Counted from the stretch's first letter, positions 51,614 to 61,605 are shown. The stretch is DNA of 64,000 nucleotides from Hoeflea_A sp965228435 (GCA_965228435.1 OZ245818.1:4960001-5024000), one strand, 5' to 3'. Notes: a model not told the origin generated them from the sequence alone. Numbers and translations are program-made.

Positions 51614-53527
51614 TTATGAATCGTTTGCGGTCGTCGCTTGAATTGTTTTCGGCCCCAGTGAGCCGGCTGTTTTCGCCGGCTCATCGCCTTCGCCGAGAAG
51701 CCTGAAGACATTGACCGGCATCGACTTGCCCTTCACCTGAAAACTGCCGGCCGGCTCGAACTGAAAACCGTTGTCGGTTGCGTGCGTGATCTCGTCGCTG
51801 ACCAGGATGATCGCGGCCGATTTGCCGTCATCGGCCTGAACGCACAGGTCCTGGATACGGCTGCAAGTGTTCACGGTGTCACCGACGACGGTGTAGTTGA
51901 TGCGGCCCGGTGCGCCGATATTTCCGACGATCAGCGGACCGCAGTGGATCGAGATCTTGAGGCGGAACCGCGGATCGTCCGGCTTGGTTTTGCCGGCTTG
52001 CTGCAGCCGTTGGCGTATCGCCAGGGCTGCACGGCAGGCGCGGGCGGCGTGGTCGCTCTGCGGGTCCGGCGCTCCCCAGAAGGCCATGACCGCATCGCCG
52101 ATATATTTGTCGATGGTGCCGCCTTCGGCCTCGATACATTGATTGATGATGGCGAAATGTTCGTTCAGCAGGCGTGCGACCTCACCAGGCGGCAGGCTCT
52201 CCGAAAGCTTGGTAAAGCCGACGATGTCGGTGAACATCAGTGTCAGATTGCTTTCGGTCGAGACGATTTCGCCCGAGCCGCCCTGAGATATGATTCGTTG
52301 AACCAGTGCTTTCGGCACATAGGTTTCGAATGTCCGTAGACCATCGATCATGCGATTGAAGGACGTGATCTGGTTGTTGATTTCCCGGATGAAGGAAGAC
52401 TTCGGTATCTGGATGTTCTCCAGGTCGAGGTCGCCGACCTGCGCCTCGGCCTTCGACAGCTGGACAATCGGACGCGCCAGGTAGCGAGCCAGCAGAAATC
52501 CCAGAATGATGGCAACCACCAGGATTACAAACGCAACCGCGGTCGATGCCAGGAGGCGAAAGAACTCGTCGCCGATATCCTCCACATTGGCATAGACACC
52601 AATGTGCCATGGCAGAGGGCTGTAGCCATCGATTTCCTTGGTCAGGAACAGATAGCCCTCTTCATTCACCTCGACGATGCTGTTTTCGAAACTGGCCGAC
52701 TGGCCAGGCAGGTCGCGTTCTCGTCGCGGGTAGGCGGCCAGAATCGGATCGCCGAACTGAGCGAGGGTTTTCAGCCTGAGGGTTAGATCGGTGGACTGCC
52801 CCAGTGTGAGAGTGGCCGGCGCCGCCCGCATCTCTGGGTGGGCAAGCACGCGATGATCGCCGTAAAGGATGAATGCGGTCATGCCGAGGTCGCGACCGAT
52901 CTCTCGCACCAGAGTCGAGAGCCTGGCCGTATCAATTCCGGTCGCGAAGGCCCCGACATAAACGCCATCGCGATAGAGCGCCGTCTGTATGTTGATGAAG
53001 GTCGAATCGCCGTAGGTGACCGGCTGACTCCAGGTCGGCTTGTCGGGTGCGGTCGCTTCGGTCGGAGCCTGATCGTCGGCGAAAGAAGCCAGCAGCGTTT
53101 CGACCGATCCGTCGGCCTCTTCGATTGCCAAGACCGGCCGGCGTTCTCGGTCCCACACGACGACTGCGGAAATCTGCGGTGAGGGGCCAAGTGCGCCAAG
53201 AAGGACGTCGCGAACCCCTTCCTTGTCAGAAATGTCGATTGTACCGTCGCTGACCAACCGTGACATGTGATCGGCCAGGTCCTGCACCGGATCGACATAG
53301 GCTTTGACGCTGGTTTCCAGGCCGCTCATCGTGAGCTCACCGGAATTGCGCAACAACTCGAACGTGTTGCGGAAGTTCGCACCGGCTGTGATGAACAGCA
53401 CGGTTCCGACCGAAAGCAATATGAGGAGGCCGATTGCCGTTGAAAGCAAAACCGTCAGACTGACCCGACCGCCTCTGCGTCTGGCTTTCACGACGGTATT
53501 CCTTTCCATTATGCCCGTATTGATCAT
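51614..53527 (-). CDS. Membrane adenylate/guanylate cyclase (class III) with Cache-HAMP sensor
   Basis: 637 residues from ATG 53527. ATG 53509 and a GTG at 53491 (AAAGGA eight bases upstream) are alternative starts; the third has the best ribosome site. Membrane helix at about 23-45, a periplasmic Cache-like region (about 46-320) and a second helix (AVAFVILVVAIILGFLLARY), then HAMP. The cyclase domain holds both metal Asp residues (MFTDIVGFTKLSE and KYIGDAVMAFWG), the substrate Lys (GTIDKYIGD) and the Asn/Arg pair (GDTVNTCSRIQ), so it should be active. It makes cAMP or cGMP in response to a periplasmic signal. Convergent with the hydrolase gene. Confidence 0.93.
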   Translation of the reverse strand: MINTGIMERNTVVKARRRGGRVSLTVLLSTAIGLLILLSVGTVLFITAGANFRNTFELLRNSGELTMSGLETSVKAYVDPVQDLADHMSRLVSDGTIDISDKEGVRDVLLGALGPSPQISAVVVWDRERRPVLAIEEADGSVETLLASFADDQAPTEATAPDKPTWSQPVTYGDSTFINIQTALYRDGVYVGAFATGIDTARLSTLVREIGRDLGMTAFILYGDHRVLAHPEMRAAPATLTLGQSTDLTLRLKTLAQFGDPILAAYPRRERDLPGQSASFENSIVEVNEEGYLFLTKEIDGYSPLPWHIGVYANVEDIGDEFFRLLASTAVAFVILVVAIILGFLLARYLARPIVQLSKAEAQVGDLDLENIQIPKSSFIREINNQITSFNRMIDGLRTFETYVPKALVQRIISQGGSGEIVSTESNLTLMFTDIVGFTKLSESLPPGEVARLLNEHFAIINQCIEAEGGTIDKYIGDAVMAFWGAPDPQSDHAARACRAALAIRQRLQQAGKTKPDDPRFRLKISIHCGPLIVGNIGAPGRINYTVVGDTVNTCSRIQDLCVQADDGKSAAIILVSDEITHATDNGFQFEPAGSFQVKGKSMPVNVFRLLGEGDEPAKTAGSLGPKTIQATTANDS

Positions 53528-53572
53528 CTATGTAGGATGCCCGGCCGCAATGCGCAAAGGCGTCAAAACGGC

Positions 53573-53701
53573 TCACCCACCGAGATAGAGTGTCAGCGGC
53601 AGCGATATCAGACTGACGACGGCGGTTGCGATGATCATTGCCGATGCCATGGCGCTGTTGCAGCCAGGAATTGCCGGCTTTCCCGCGCAGCATAGTGACA
53701 T
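53573..53701 (-). pseudogene. Possible C-terminal remnant of an AEC (auxin efflux carrier) family transporter
   Basis: A 42-codon frame (ATG 53701 to TGA 53573) ends in AMASAMIIATAVVSLISLPL then TLYLGG. This is the sort of last transmembrane helix found at the end of AEC-family permeases. Immediately upstream the frame is closed by a stop (TAG) and there is no ribosome site. It lies in the 292-bp gap between the cyclase and glycosyltransferase genes. Suggests a deleted transporter gene; low confidence. Confidence 0.3.
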
Positions 53702-53819
53702 CCGGGAGCGACTTCGCTATGGCCTTGGTTCCAGAGCGGAGGATCGCGTGGCATACGTTCGGTCGTCCTCAAACCGACGACCGAGAGCACCGCTTGTCAC
53801 AGGAGTTTGACGCCCTTCC

Positions 53820-55457
53820 ATGATTTCTCATGTTCCCTCCACGACACGCCGGCAACTTGTCGTCGAACTGCTGCTCATGGTCTTGCTGATCGGGTTGCCG
53901 ATCCTCCTTTGGATCGGTCATGGCGATGTCGAAAACGATGAGGCGATTTATTCTTTTGCCGCGATCAAGATGGTCGAAACCGGGGAGTGGCTGACGCCCA
54001 TCGGGATCTACAAGGACAATCCGCCCTTTCTGGAAAAACCACCTCTGAAGTTCTGGTTGACCGCGTTGGGGCTGGAGATGGGACTGCCTCAGACAATGTG
54101 GGGCCTGCGGTTTGCCGATGCTGCGCTTGCCATTTTGATCTTCGGCTATCTCGTGGCCATTGGGCTTCGCCTGGGCGGTCGCTGGGGCGGCGTGCTGACA
54201 GCCTTGGTGTTTTTCGCGTTCCGGGATCCTTTGCTCAATCACGGAGTATTGGCCAACAACACCGAAAGTGCTGTGCTGCTTCAATACACCGGCAGTATCT
54301 TTCACTTCATGGCCTGGGCGGACAGTTCACGACGGTCCCTGCTGCATCCGGTAGCGATCGGTCTGCTGTTCGTGCTGGGTTTCATGAGCAAATTCGTGGC
54401 CGCGCTTTTCCTGCCGGTCACTCTGGTGGTTGTCCTTCTGTTACATCCCCATTTGCTCAAACGATTCTTTTCGGAAATATGGATCTGGCTTGGCGTTGCA
54501 GCAATGGCGGCGGTGCTGATTGCGCCGTGGTTCATCTACCAGCATTGGCAATTCGGTCAGCACTTCTGGAATGTCATTTTCGGTGATCACGTGGTTGAGC
54601 GGTTCACCGCTTACCTCGATCCCGACCACCTCAAACCTTGGACTTTCTATGTGCTCACGACCGTCAAGATAGTCATCAAGAGCGGCGGCGCGCTGGCCTA
54701 TCTTGTCGGCTTGTTCTTTGTTGTCAGGGAGTATCCTTCTGCCCGTGATCCGCGGATCACAACGCTGTTCGCCTGGTATCTCGTCCCGGTGGCGGCGATT
54801 TCTCTGATGTCATCGAAAATCACGCACTACATGTATCCGTTCCTGCCTGCGGTCGCCGTTGTTTGCGGGTTTGGCATGGCCCGTCTCCTGCAATGGAGAT
54901 TGCCTGCGATCGGCGAGTTGCCATTGGTTGGTGGATTTGGCCGAAAGGTTCCAGGTCTGGGTGCGATGCCGCTTCAACATCTGGTATTTGCAGTTGCCCT
55001 TCTACCGGTATTGGTCATGTACGTTTGGACCCTCAAAGATGTGCGCTATCGCTACGGGCCTTTTACGGCACTGGAGGCGTGCTTGGACGGCGCCGGGATC
55101 GACACGCCGCTACCGGCATTCTTCGACAACTACCCGATGGCCAACCACATTTTCACGTTTACCGGCCTGGTCCAGATACCAGATGCTGATCCCGAACAGC
55201 TTGAGGGGGCGCTCTATGGTGACACGCCGAGGCCGCTGTGGATGAAAGAGTCCCTTTATCGTGAGCTGGTTACTGCCGACGAGAGGGCTCTGGAAATCGA
55301 AGCCCAACGGATACCTCAAGCTGCCGTCGAAACGGAGAAATGGCAGGCTGACGGGGTGATTCTGCTGTTGCCCGGACAGTCGGCTGCCTGCAGCCCCAAA
55401 TTGTCGGAGGCAGGGGCGTGGCGTATAACGCCTACAGAACACATTATTCGGAACTGA
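53820..55457 (+). CDS. ArnT-like (PMT_2 family) membrane glycosyltransferase
   Basis: 545 residues. Membrane segment at 13-32 (VVELLLMVLLIGLPILLWIG), followed by the catalytic acidic loop HGDVENDEAIYSFAAIKMVE (the D-E of GT39/GT83 enzymes) and DNPPFLEKPPLKFWLTALGL, a motif shared with ArnT. Further helices through residue about 415; a soluble C-terminal tail with GPFTALEACLDGAGIDTPLP. Such enzymes transfer a sugar from a polyprenyl-phosphate carrier to lipid A or another envelope molecule on the periplasmic side. Acceptor and sugar are unknown. It converges, three bases apart, on the TPR::acyltransferase-like gene. Confidence 0.9.
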   Translation: MISHVPSTTRRQLVVELLLMVLLIGLPILLWIGHGDVENDEAIYSFAAIKMVETGEWLTPIGIYKDNPPFLEKPPLKFWLTALGLEMGLPQTMWGLRFADAALAILIFGYLVAIGLRLGGRWGGVLTALVFFAFRDPLLNHGVLANNTESAVLLQYTGSIFHFMAWADSSRRSLLHPVAIGLLFVLGFMSKFVAALFLPVTLVVVLLLHPHLLKRFFSEIWIWLGVAAMAAVLIAPWFIYQHWQFGQHFWNVIFGDHVVERFTAYLDPDHLKPWTFYVLTTVKIVIKSGGALAYLVGLFFVVREYPSARDPRITTLFAWYLVPVAAISLMSSKITHYMYPFLPAVAVVCGFGMARLLQWRLPAIGELPLVGGFGRKVPGLGAMPLQHLVFAVALLPVLVMYVWTLKDVRYRYGPFTALEACLDGAGIDTPLPAFFDNYPMANHIFTFTGLVQIPDADPEQLEGALYGDTPRPLWMKESLYRELVTADERALEIEAQRIPQAAVETEKWQADGVILLLPGQSAACSPKLSEAGAWRITPTEHIIRN

Positions 55458-55460
55458 CGC

Positions 55461-57419
55461 CTATCGGATACTCCGCCACAGGCCGCCGGTCAGACGCAGG
55501 TTTTCCGGTCCAAGAGCCACCCCGTTTTTGAGGTGCGCAACATAAGCGTCTTTCCAGCGGGCTTCAAAGGCTTCCAAGGTCTCGCCGGATTGCGGGTTGG
55601 GCATTGGCCTCACCTGGAATTCGATGAAGCCACCCTTCCAAAAGGGCATGGCAAAGAATGCCTGAGCCCCGTTGCGATAAGCGGCGCGGGCAGCCATTCG
55701 GGAGTAGGGGATGGCCTGGCCTTCAAAGCGCATCGTCGGAGCCGACGGGTCCGGAGCGCCGTCCAGGGCGGTGACCACGGTTAGACCGCTCGCCAGCGCA
55801 TAGTTGAAAGCAACTGCAATGTCGGTGTCGGACTGTTCGCTCAGGGATATCAAGGAATCGTCCCGTGCCAGAGGTGACAGCTTCGGCATGGATCCAAGCC
55901 ATTTGTGAGGAATGCCCAACTGCTGCAGCGCCAGCGGACCGGCGTGCATCGGGCCCAGATGCGCGGTAACAAGAATGGCGCCTTTACCATCTTCCGTGGC
56001 CACCTCGAGTTGGCTTGCGACCTCATCGAGCCCCCTGAACAGATCACTCAGTTCGGAACTCTCCTGCGGTCGGCATTCCAGCCAGTCGGTGATCAGCTTG
56101 TCGGCAAGGTGGCCCCACTTGGCCATGCGTTCCCATGCCGTGCGGTCGAGATAACGGCGTTCTCCCGGCGCGTTTTGCGAAATCTTCCATGCCCAGTCGA
56201 GCGTGGACGCCGGAATATCCGCCTTGCCGGTCTGATCGAACAGGATGTTGAGACCGGCGGGCAGGCAGGCGGGTAGGTCACTTCCCTTGGCCTGAATGAA
56301 CGCATCGAAGGCGGCCTGCGCTTCTTCTTCGCGTCCGGCACGCGCCAGGGCAGCAACGGCTTGCCGTTTCCAGTCGCGAGGCTCCGGGTCCATTGCCAGG
56401 GCTTCGGCGTGCACTTGTGCGGCTTCCGTTTGGCGCTGAAGGAACCGCCATGTCTCACCCAGCTTGACGCGGCTTTCGATCCGCTTGGGGTCGATGCGCA
56501 GCACATTTTCAAGATGGTCTGCCGCTGAGCGGAAATCACCATCCTGCAACAGCAGGTCTGCCAACAATTCCGTTGCGGACAGATGGTCCGGTTCCAACGT
56601 CCGGCACCGGCGAAGATGATGCATGGCGATGCTTGTGTCATCTCCGCGTTTGAGTGAAGCACGGGCCATCAACAACCGGATGCGCGCCGTCTCCAGTTTG
56701 CGGTGTAGCACCTTGTGGCCGACCTCCATCGCCCGGTGCGGTTGGGCGGTCGCGAGAAACACTTCCGCCGCGGTCGCCATGGCCTCGGCATCGCAATCCG
56801 GATCAAGATGTATGGCTTCGGCTGCACCCAGCGCCAGATCCGGTTTGTCCGCGCGAAGCAGCGCCAGGGCGCTGAGGTGTGCAAACCGGTGGTCCTCGGA
56901 CCAGCGGTCCTTTTCCTGCAATGCAAATCGGCAAGCAGCGCTGACATCCCCGGTGCGCAAACAGGTGCGAATGACCCGGTTGCGCAGTTTGGTGCTTTGC
57001 GGATCCAGCCGGTAGGCCCGGATGAGGCAGGCGATCGCTTCATCACTTTTGCCCTCGCCGAGGAGCACGGTGGCGAGTGAACCGAGATTGGTGACGTTGT
57101 CTGGCGAGACCTCGAGCAGCCGTTTCAGCACTGCTTCGGCGCCGGGGAAATTCTTGCTCTGCATTTGAGGCACAACGGCCCGCCGGCGCACGAATTTGCG
57201 CATCGACGAGGTGGAGAGGGCCCGGTCGTCAAACCGGTTGATGGCGTCGTCGAGCTTGTTGAGGTTTGTCAGCGCGACACCAAGATAGACATTTTCGTTC
57301 GGCGAGAGTTCAGACGAGCGTTCCAGGTTGCGGAAGAGTGCCGCTGCTTCGTTCCACTGACCGGCATCGAAACAGGCTCGTGCCTCGGTTCTAAGATCAA
57401 TATTCGCAGCTACATTCAT
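55461..57419 (-). CDS. TPR protein fused to an LPLAT (HtrB/LpxL-like) acyltransferase-like domain
   Basis: 652 residues. Residues 1-370 are TPR-type helical repeats (GQWNEAAALFRNLERSSELS, FPGAEAVLKRLLEVSPDNVT, KSDEAIACLIRAYRLDPQST, FRSAADHLENVLRIDPKRIE). Residues about 420-652 look like a lipid A-type lysophospholipid acyltransferase: GAILVTAHLGPMHAGPLALQ, then TVVTALDGAPDPSAPTMRFE and AIPYSRMAARAAYRNGAQAF. In the family the motif is H-x4-D/E; here it is H487-LGPM-H492, so the acidic residue is missing and ordinary acyltransferase activity is doubtful. No membrane anchor is evident. It converges on the ArnT-like gene, hinting at an envelope role, which is inference. Confidence 0.72.
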   Translation of the reverse strand: MNVAANIDLRTEARACFDAGQWNEAAALFRNLERSSELSPNENVYLGVALTNLNKLDDAINRFDDRALSTSSMRKFVRRRAVVPQMQSKNFPGAEAVLKRLLEVSPDNVTNLGSLATVLLGEGKSDEAIACLIRAYRLDPQSTKLRNRVIRTCLRTGDVSAACRFALQEKDRWSEDHRFAHLSALALLRADKPDLALGAAEAIHLDPDCDAEAMATAAEVFLATAQPHRAMEVGHKVLHRKLETARIRLLMARASLKRGDDTSIAMHHLRRCRTLEPDHLSATELLADLLLQDGDFRSAADHLENVLRIDPKRIESRVKLGETWRFLQRQTEAAQVHAEALAMDPEPRDWKRQAVAALARAGREEEAQAAFDAFIQAKGSDLPACLPAGLNILFDQTGKADIPASTLDWAWKISQNAPGERRYLDRTAWERMAKWGHLADKLITDWLECRPQESSELSDLFRGLDEVASQLEVATEDGKGAILVTAHLGPMHAGPLALQQLGIPHKWLGSMPKLSPLARDDSLISLSEQSDTDIAVAFNYALASGLTVVTALDGAPDPSAPTMRFEGQAIPYSRMAARAAYRNGAQAFFAMPFWKGGFIEFQVRPMPNPQSGETLEAFEARWKDAYVAHLKNGVALGPENLRLTGGLWRSIR

Positions 57420-57937
57420 GGCCTAGGGTCCACTCGTGTTCCTTGTTACACCGCCAAAATAGCGGTTTCCCGCCTTGCCCCTGAAATGGTCGCCCTCGAT
57501 CTTCGGTTTGCCGGCGCGACCGCCTGTCGGTCACTCAATGTGGGGCGAACCCACATCAGCCCCCTCAATTAACTATCTGATAGGACTGATGATTTGATCG
57601 ATGATTTGCTGCGCCCGAACAACAAAAAACTCCATACTGGGACACTAGGGGCGATTGTTGAGACAATCGGGGCGGTTGTGTGGCGCATCGAGGCCGTCGC
57701 ATTGGCACAAACACCCTAATCCGGCACATCGTGATCCGATCGCCTCGCGAATCCCTTGATCTGCAAGGGTTTGCGGCGAAGCGTTCCAAAGTAGCTCCGT
57801 GACAGACAAGGGATTCAACCTTTGTTTCATCGAGTTACAGGGCAATCTTGTGCTAAGTCCCAGTCACGGTTGAGACTTGGCGGCGTGTTGATAAAATCCT
57901 GCCTTCGCCAAGGGAGAGAGGGGCAAGAACAATCCAG
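57420..57937. other. Intergenic region with several short stems
   Basis: 518 bases between divergent TPR and GMC genes. No credible coding frame. Short inverted repeats are TGTGGG/CCCACA (about 57539-57555), GATTGT/ACAATC (about 57652-57667) and CCCTTG/CAAGGG (about 57753-57770). A small repeat GATGATTTG occurs twice at about 57589 and 57601. Promoters for both genes must lie here; I see no strong -35/-10 pair. A small RNA is possible but unsupported. Confidence 0.5.
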
Positions 57938-59560
57938 ATGGCGTCACCGGCCCGCCGATCCATCGGAACGTTTGACTACGTCATTGTCGGCGCAGGTTCC
58001 GCCGGATGTGTCCTGGCCAATCGGCTGAGCGCCGACCCCTCAACCAGCGTGCTTCTGCTTGAGGCTGGCGGCGATGATCGGCTTATGTGGGTCAACATTC
58101 CGATCGGCTATCTCTACTGCATGGGCAATCCACGTACTGACTGGTGTTTCAAGACAGAGTCCGAACCGGGCCTCAACGGTCGAGCGATTCCATATCCGCG
58201 CGGCAAGCTGCTGGGCGGGTGTTCGTCGATCAACGGGATGATCTACATGCGTGGTCAGGCGCGCGACTACGATCTCTGGCGCCAGCTCGGCAATCCGGGC
58301 TGGGGTTGGGATGATGTGCTGCCGTTTTTCCGCAAGTCCGAGGACCACGCCCGATTCGACAACGCCCTTCATGGGCAGGGCGGAGAATTGCGGGTCGAAT
58401 CGCAGCGCTTGAGCTGGCCCATCCTCGATGCGGTGCGCGAGGCGGCAGAAGAAATCGGCATCCCTAAGACCGACGATTTCAACCGCGGGACCAATGAGGG
58501 ATCGGCCTATTTCGAGGTCAACCAACGTCGCGGCGTGCGCTGGAGTGCTTCGAGAGCATTCCTGAAACCGGTTCAAAGCCGATCCAACCTTACAGTACAG
58601 ACTGGTGCGCAGGCCGAACGCATCCGGTTCGATGGTATGAGGGCGACCGGGCTTGATCTGCGTGTCAAGGGTGAACCGGTCACGGTCGATGCCCGACGAG
58701 AAGTCATCCTGTCCGCTGGCGCCGTCGGATCACCGCATTTGCTCCAACTGTCGGGAATCGGGGCCGGCCAGCTTCTTTCAGATCACGGCATTGACGTCTT
58801 GGTGGAGCGTGCAGCTGTTGGGGCCAATCTGCAGGATCACCTGCAGATCCGGTCGATCTTTTCCATTGAGAATGCCAACACGCTCAACGAACGTCAGGCC
58901 TCCCTGGCGGGCAAGGTGGGGATCGCTCTACAGTATGCGCTTTTCAGATCGGGGCCGATGTCGATGGCACCAAGCCAGCTTGGCCTATTTACCCGCTCCC
59001 ACGCCCGCTACGAGGAACCGAATATAGAATATCACGTGCAGCCGTTGTCGCTCGATCGGTTTGGCGAGCCACTGCACACGCATCCGGCGCTGACAGTTTC
59101 CGTCTGCAATCTTCGGCCTGAAAGCCGTGGGTCGATTGAACTGAAGAGCCCGGATCCATTCGCCGCACCTGCCATCCGTCCGAATTATCTGTCCGCCGAT
59201 GCCGACAAGGAAGTCGCGGTCGAATCGTTGCGCCACGCACGCAAGTTGATGGCGACACGGCGCATGCGCGAATTCAACCCCACGGAACTGTTGCCCGGTG
59301 CGGACGTGATGAGCGACGCCGACCTGGTGAAGGCCGCCGGGGACATATCCACCACCATTTTCCATCCGGTTGGGACGGCCCGTATGGGAACCGATGAAGA
59401 CGCGGTGGTCGATCCTCAACTGAAAGTCAGCGGAGTAGACGGTCTCCGGGTTGTGGATGCCTCGATCATGCCGAATATCGTTTCCGGCAACACTCATGCA
59501 CCCGTGGTGATGATCGCCGAAAAGGCGTCCGAGATGATCCGCGCCGATCAGGTCAGTTGA
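57938..59560 (+). CDS. GMC family oxidoreductase (choline/alcohol dehydrogenase-like)
   Basis: 540 residues. FAD motif DYVIVGAGSAGCVLANRLSA with the Glu in VLLLEAGG; the GMC signature 1 is GGCSSINGMIYMRGQARDYD and signature 2 is GAVGSPHLLQLSGIGAGQ. The C-terminal active-site region is IFHPVGTARMGTDEDAVVDP with the catalytic His, then IVSGNTHAPVVMIAEKASEM with a second His/Asn pair. Oxidises alcohols such as choline, glucosides or medium-chain alcohols. It converges on the aminotransferase gene with an 8-base overlap of the 3' ends. No signal peptide, so cytoplasmic. Confidence 0.93.
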   Translation: MASPARRSIGTFDYVIVGAGSAGCVLANRLSADPSTSVLLLEAGGDDRLMWVNIPIGYLYCMGNPRTDWCFKTESEPGLNGRAIPYPRGKLLGGCSSINGMIYMRGQARDYDLWRQLGNPGWGWDDVLPFFRKSEDHARFDNALHGQGGELRVESQRLSWPILDAVREAAEEIGIPKTDDFNRGTNEGSAYFEVNQRRGVRWSASRAFLKPVQSRSNLTVQTGAQAERIRFDGMRATGLDLRVKGEPVTVDARREVILSAGAVGSPHLLQLSGIGAGQLLSDHGIDVLVERAAVGANLQDHLQIRSIFSIENANTLNERQASLAGKVGIALQYALFRSGPMSMAPSQLGLFTRSHARYEEPNIEYHVQPLSLDRFGEPLHTHPALTVSVCNLRPESRGSIELKSPDPFAAPAIRPNYLSADADKEVAVESLRHARKLMATRRMREFNPTELLPGADVMSDADLVKAAGDISTTIFHPVGTARMGTDEDAVVDPQLKVSGVDGLRVVDASIMPNIVSGNTHAPVVMIAEKASEMIRADQVS

Positions 59561-60680
59561 TCCGGTCGAGCACAGCCTTCAACCGGTCCACCGTGCGATC
59601 GACATGGTTCAGTTTGTCGAGGCCGAACAGGCCGATGCGGAAAGTCTGGAAATCATCCGGCTCGTCGCATTGTAGCGGGACACCGGCGGCGATCTGCATG
59701 CCCTGGGCCGCGAATTTGCTGCCGTTGTGCTTGTCGACATCATCGGTGTAGACGACGACTACGCCGGGTGCTTCGAAACCGGGAGCGGCAACGCTGTCGA
59801 ACCCGCGGCTTTCGAGCAGGGCGCGGACCTTGGTGCCGAGCTCGAGCTGTTTTGCACGTGCATTGTCGAAACCGAACTGCTTGGTTTCGGCCATGGCATC
59901 ATGAAAACCCACAAGAGCGTCGGTCGGCATGGTTGCGTGATAGGCATGACCGCCATTGAGATAGGCTTGCATGATCTGGTGCCACTTTTTCAAGTCACAG
60001 GCGAAGCTAGAGCTGGTCGTTTCGGGCAGACGTTCGACGGCACGCTCGCCCAGCATGACCAGGCCGCTGGAAGGGGATGAACTCCAGCCCTTCTGCGGGG
60101 CGCTGATCAGCACATCGACCTCGCATTCGGCCATGTCGACCCACATGGCGCCCGAGGCGATGCAGTCGAGTACGAACAGGCCGCCAACGGCACGGACGGC
60201 TTCACCGACTGCGCAAACATAGGATTCCGGCAGCATGATGCCGGCGGAGGTCTCCACATGCGGTGCGAAGACGATATCCGGCTTGTGTTCCGCGATTGCC
60301 GTGACGACTTCCTCTATTGGCGGCGGGGCAAACGGCGCATGGGTTTCCTCGACCAGTCGCCGAGCCTTCAACACTGTTGAAGAGGCGGGAATGTCGCCGG
60401 CCTCGAAGATCTGCGTCCAGCGATAGGAAAACCAACCGTCGCGAATGATCATGCAATTGCGGCCACCGGCAAACTGGCGGGCGACGGCCTCCATGGCGAA
60501 GGTTCCACCACCCGGAATGATCGCAACATCGTCGGCATTATAGACCTCGCGCAGCATTGCTGCGATGTCGCGCATGACACCCTGGAAGCGCTTGGACATG
60601 TGGTTGAGCGAACGGTCGGTGAAGACCACGGAATATTCGAGGAGGCCGTCGGGATCGACGGGAGAGGAGGGGTTGTTCAT
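59553..60680 (-). CDS. Class V aminotransferase (serine-pyruvate/alanine-glyoxylate type)
   Basis: 375 residues. Class V fold-type I PLP enzyme: VAIIPGGGTFAMEAVARQFA, GRNCMIIRDGWFSYRW, PLP Asp in GLFVLDCIASGAMWVDMAEC and the Schiff-base Lys in LISAPQKGWSSSPSSGLVML. The closing part shows FQTFRIGLFGLDKLNHVDRT. Family members transfer the amino group of Ser, Ala or related donors to glyoxylate or pyruvate. It is divergent from luxR by 163 bases, so it may be under LuxR control. Confidence 0.9.
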   Translation of the reverse strand: MNNPSSPVDPDGLLEYSVVFTDRSLNHMSKRFQGVMRDIAAMLREVYNADDVAIIPGGGTFAMEAVARQFAGGRNCMIIRDGWFSYRWTQIFEAGDIPASSTVLKARRLVEETHAPFAPPPIEEVVTAIAEHKPDIVFAPHVETSAGIMLPESYVCAVGEAVRAVGGLFVLDCIASGAMWVDMAECEVDVLISAPQKGWSSSPSSGLVMLGERAVERLPETTSSSFACDLKKWHQIMQAYLNGGHAYHATMPTDALVGFHDAMAETKQFGFDNARAKQLELGTKVRALLESRGFDSVAAPGFEAPGVVVVYTDDVDKHNGSKFAAQGMQIAAGVPLQCDEPDDFQTFRIGLFGLDKLNHVDRTVDRLKAVLDRIN

Positions 60681-60843
60681 CGGATGGAACCTGCGCTGAT
60701 CATTGCGATCGCCTTGCCAACTGGGGCTGCGACCGGAGCGCCATTGATTTCACAGCGCCGGGCGTCTGGCAAGACCGGTTGCCTCTGACCCGGCAATCGC
60801 ACTATTCTGGCCCGATGACGCTTGCTGCGACGGAGCCGGTCAA

Positions 60844-61605
60844 ATGAACCTGACCGTCAGGGAGACCGAAATCGTGTTTCGGATCATGCGGGAGCTGTCG
60901 GCCGATCACGAGTCGGACCGGCTGCGCCGGCGGGTCGGCACACTCATGCTCGAACTGTTCGATGCGCAGTATTTTGCGTCCTATGTGTGGAATGAGGAAA
61001 CCGGTCTGTTTTCCGATCGTGTGTCACTCAACATGACGGACACAAACCTCAGTTCGTACGAGACCTATTTCCAATATCGGGATCCGATCACCCCGGTCCT
61101 GCAGCGCCGCCGTCGGGCAACCTGCGTCAGCGAGATCCTGCCGCGCCGGCAGTTCGTCCGCACTGAGTTCTTCAACGACTTCCTGGCTCGTGACGGCCTT
61201 CACTTTGGCATGAACTATTATGCCTATTCAGCCGGTCGCAATATCGGCGACCTGCGGATCTGGCGCGGCCGCAACGCCGAAGACTTCAGCGCTCGTGACA
61301 CCGAGCTTCTGGATGCCATTGGGCCGGCCTTTACCAATGCGATGCGCAATTCGCTGCTGAAACGAACCGGGCGCGACCCTTCGCTGAATCTGCTTGTGGC
61401 GCTCGATCGCGCCGCTGAGGAAGCGGCTCTGACCGAGCGCGAGAAAGAGATTTGTGCTGGTGTTCTGGCCGGTCGTTCGGACAAGGAAATTGCCGAAAGC
61501 TGTGGCATCTCATTCACCACGGTGCGCACGCACCTGAAACACATCTACGAGAAATTCGGCATATCCGGTCGCGGCCAGCTGCTCAAACACGTCGTCTATC
61601 ACTGA
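60844..61605 (+). CDS. LuxR family transcriptional regulator
   Basis: 253 residues, with GGAG eight bases before the ATG. Residues 1-180 form a sensor with no classic N-acyl-homoserine-lactone residue set; YETYFQYRDPITPVLQRRRR and FLARDGLHFGMNYYAYSAGR are seen, as in solo LuxR-type proteins. The C-terminal HTH is complete: LTEREKEICAGVLAGRSDKE, IAESCGISFTTVRTHLKHIY, EKFGISGRGQLLKHVVY. No LuxI synthase is nearby. It lies between the divergent aminotransferase and the amidase genes, and a perfect palindrome follows its stop. Confidence 0.9.
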   Translation: MNLTVRETEIVFRIMRELSADHESDRLRRRVGTLMLELFDAQYFASYVWNEETGLFSDRVSLNMTDTNLSSYETYFQYRDPITPVLQRRRRATCVSEILPRRQFVRTEFFNDFLARDGLHFGMNYYAYSAGRNIGDLRIWRGRNAEDFSARDTELLDAIGPAFTNAMRNSLLKRTGRDPSLNLLVALDRAAEEAALTEREKEICAGVLAGRSDKEIAESCGISFTTVRTHLKHIYEKFGISGRGQLLKHVVYH

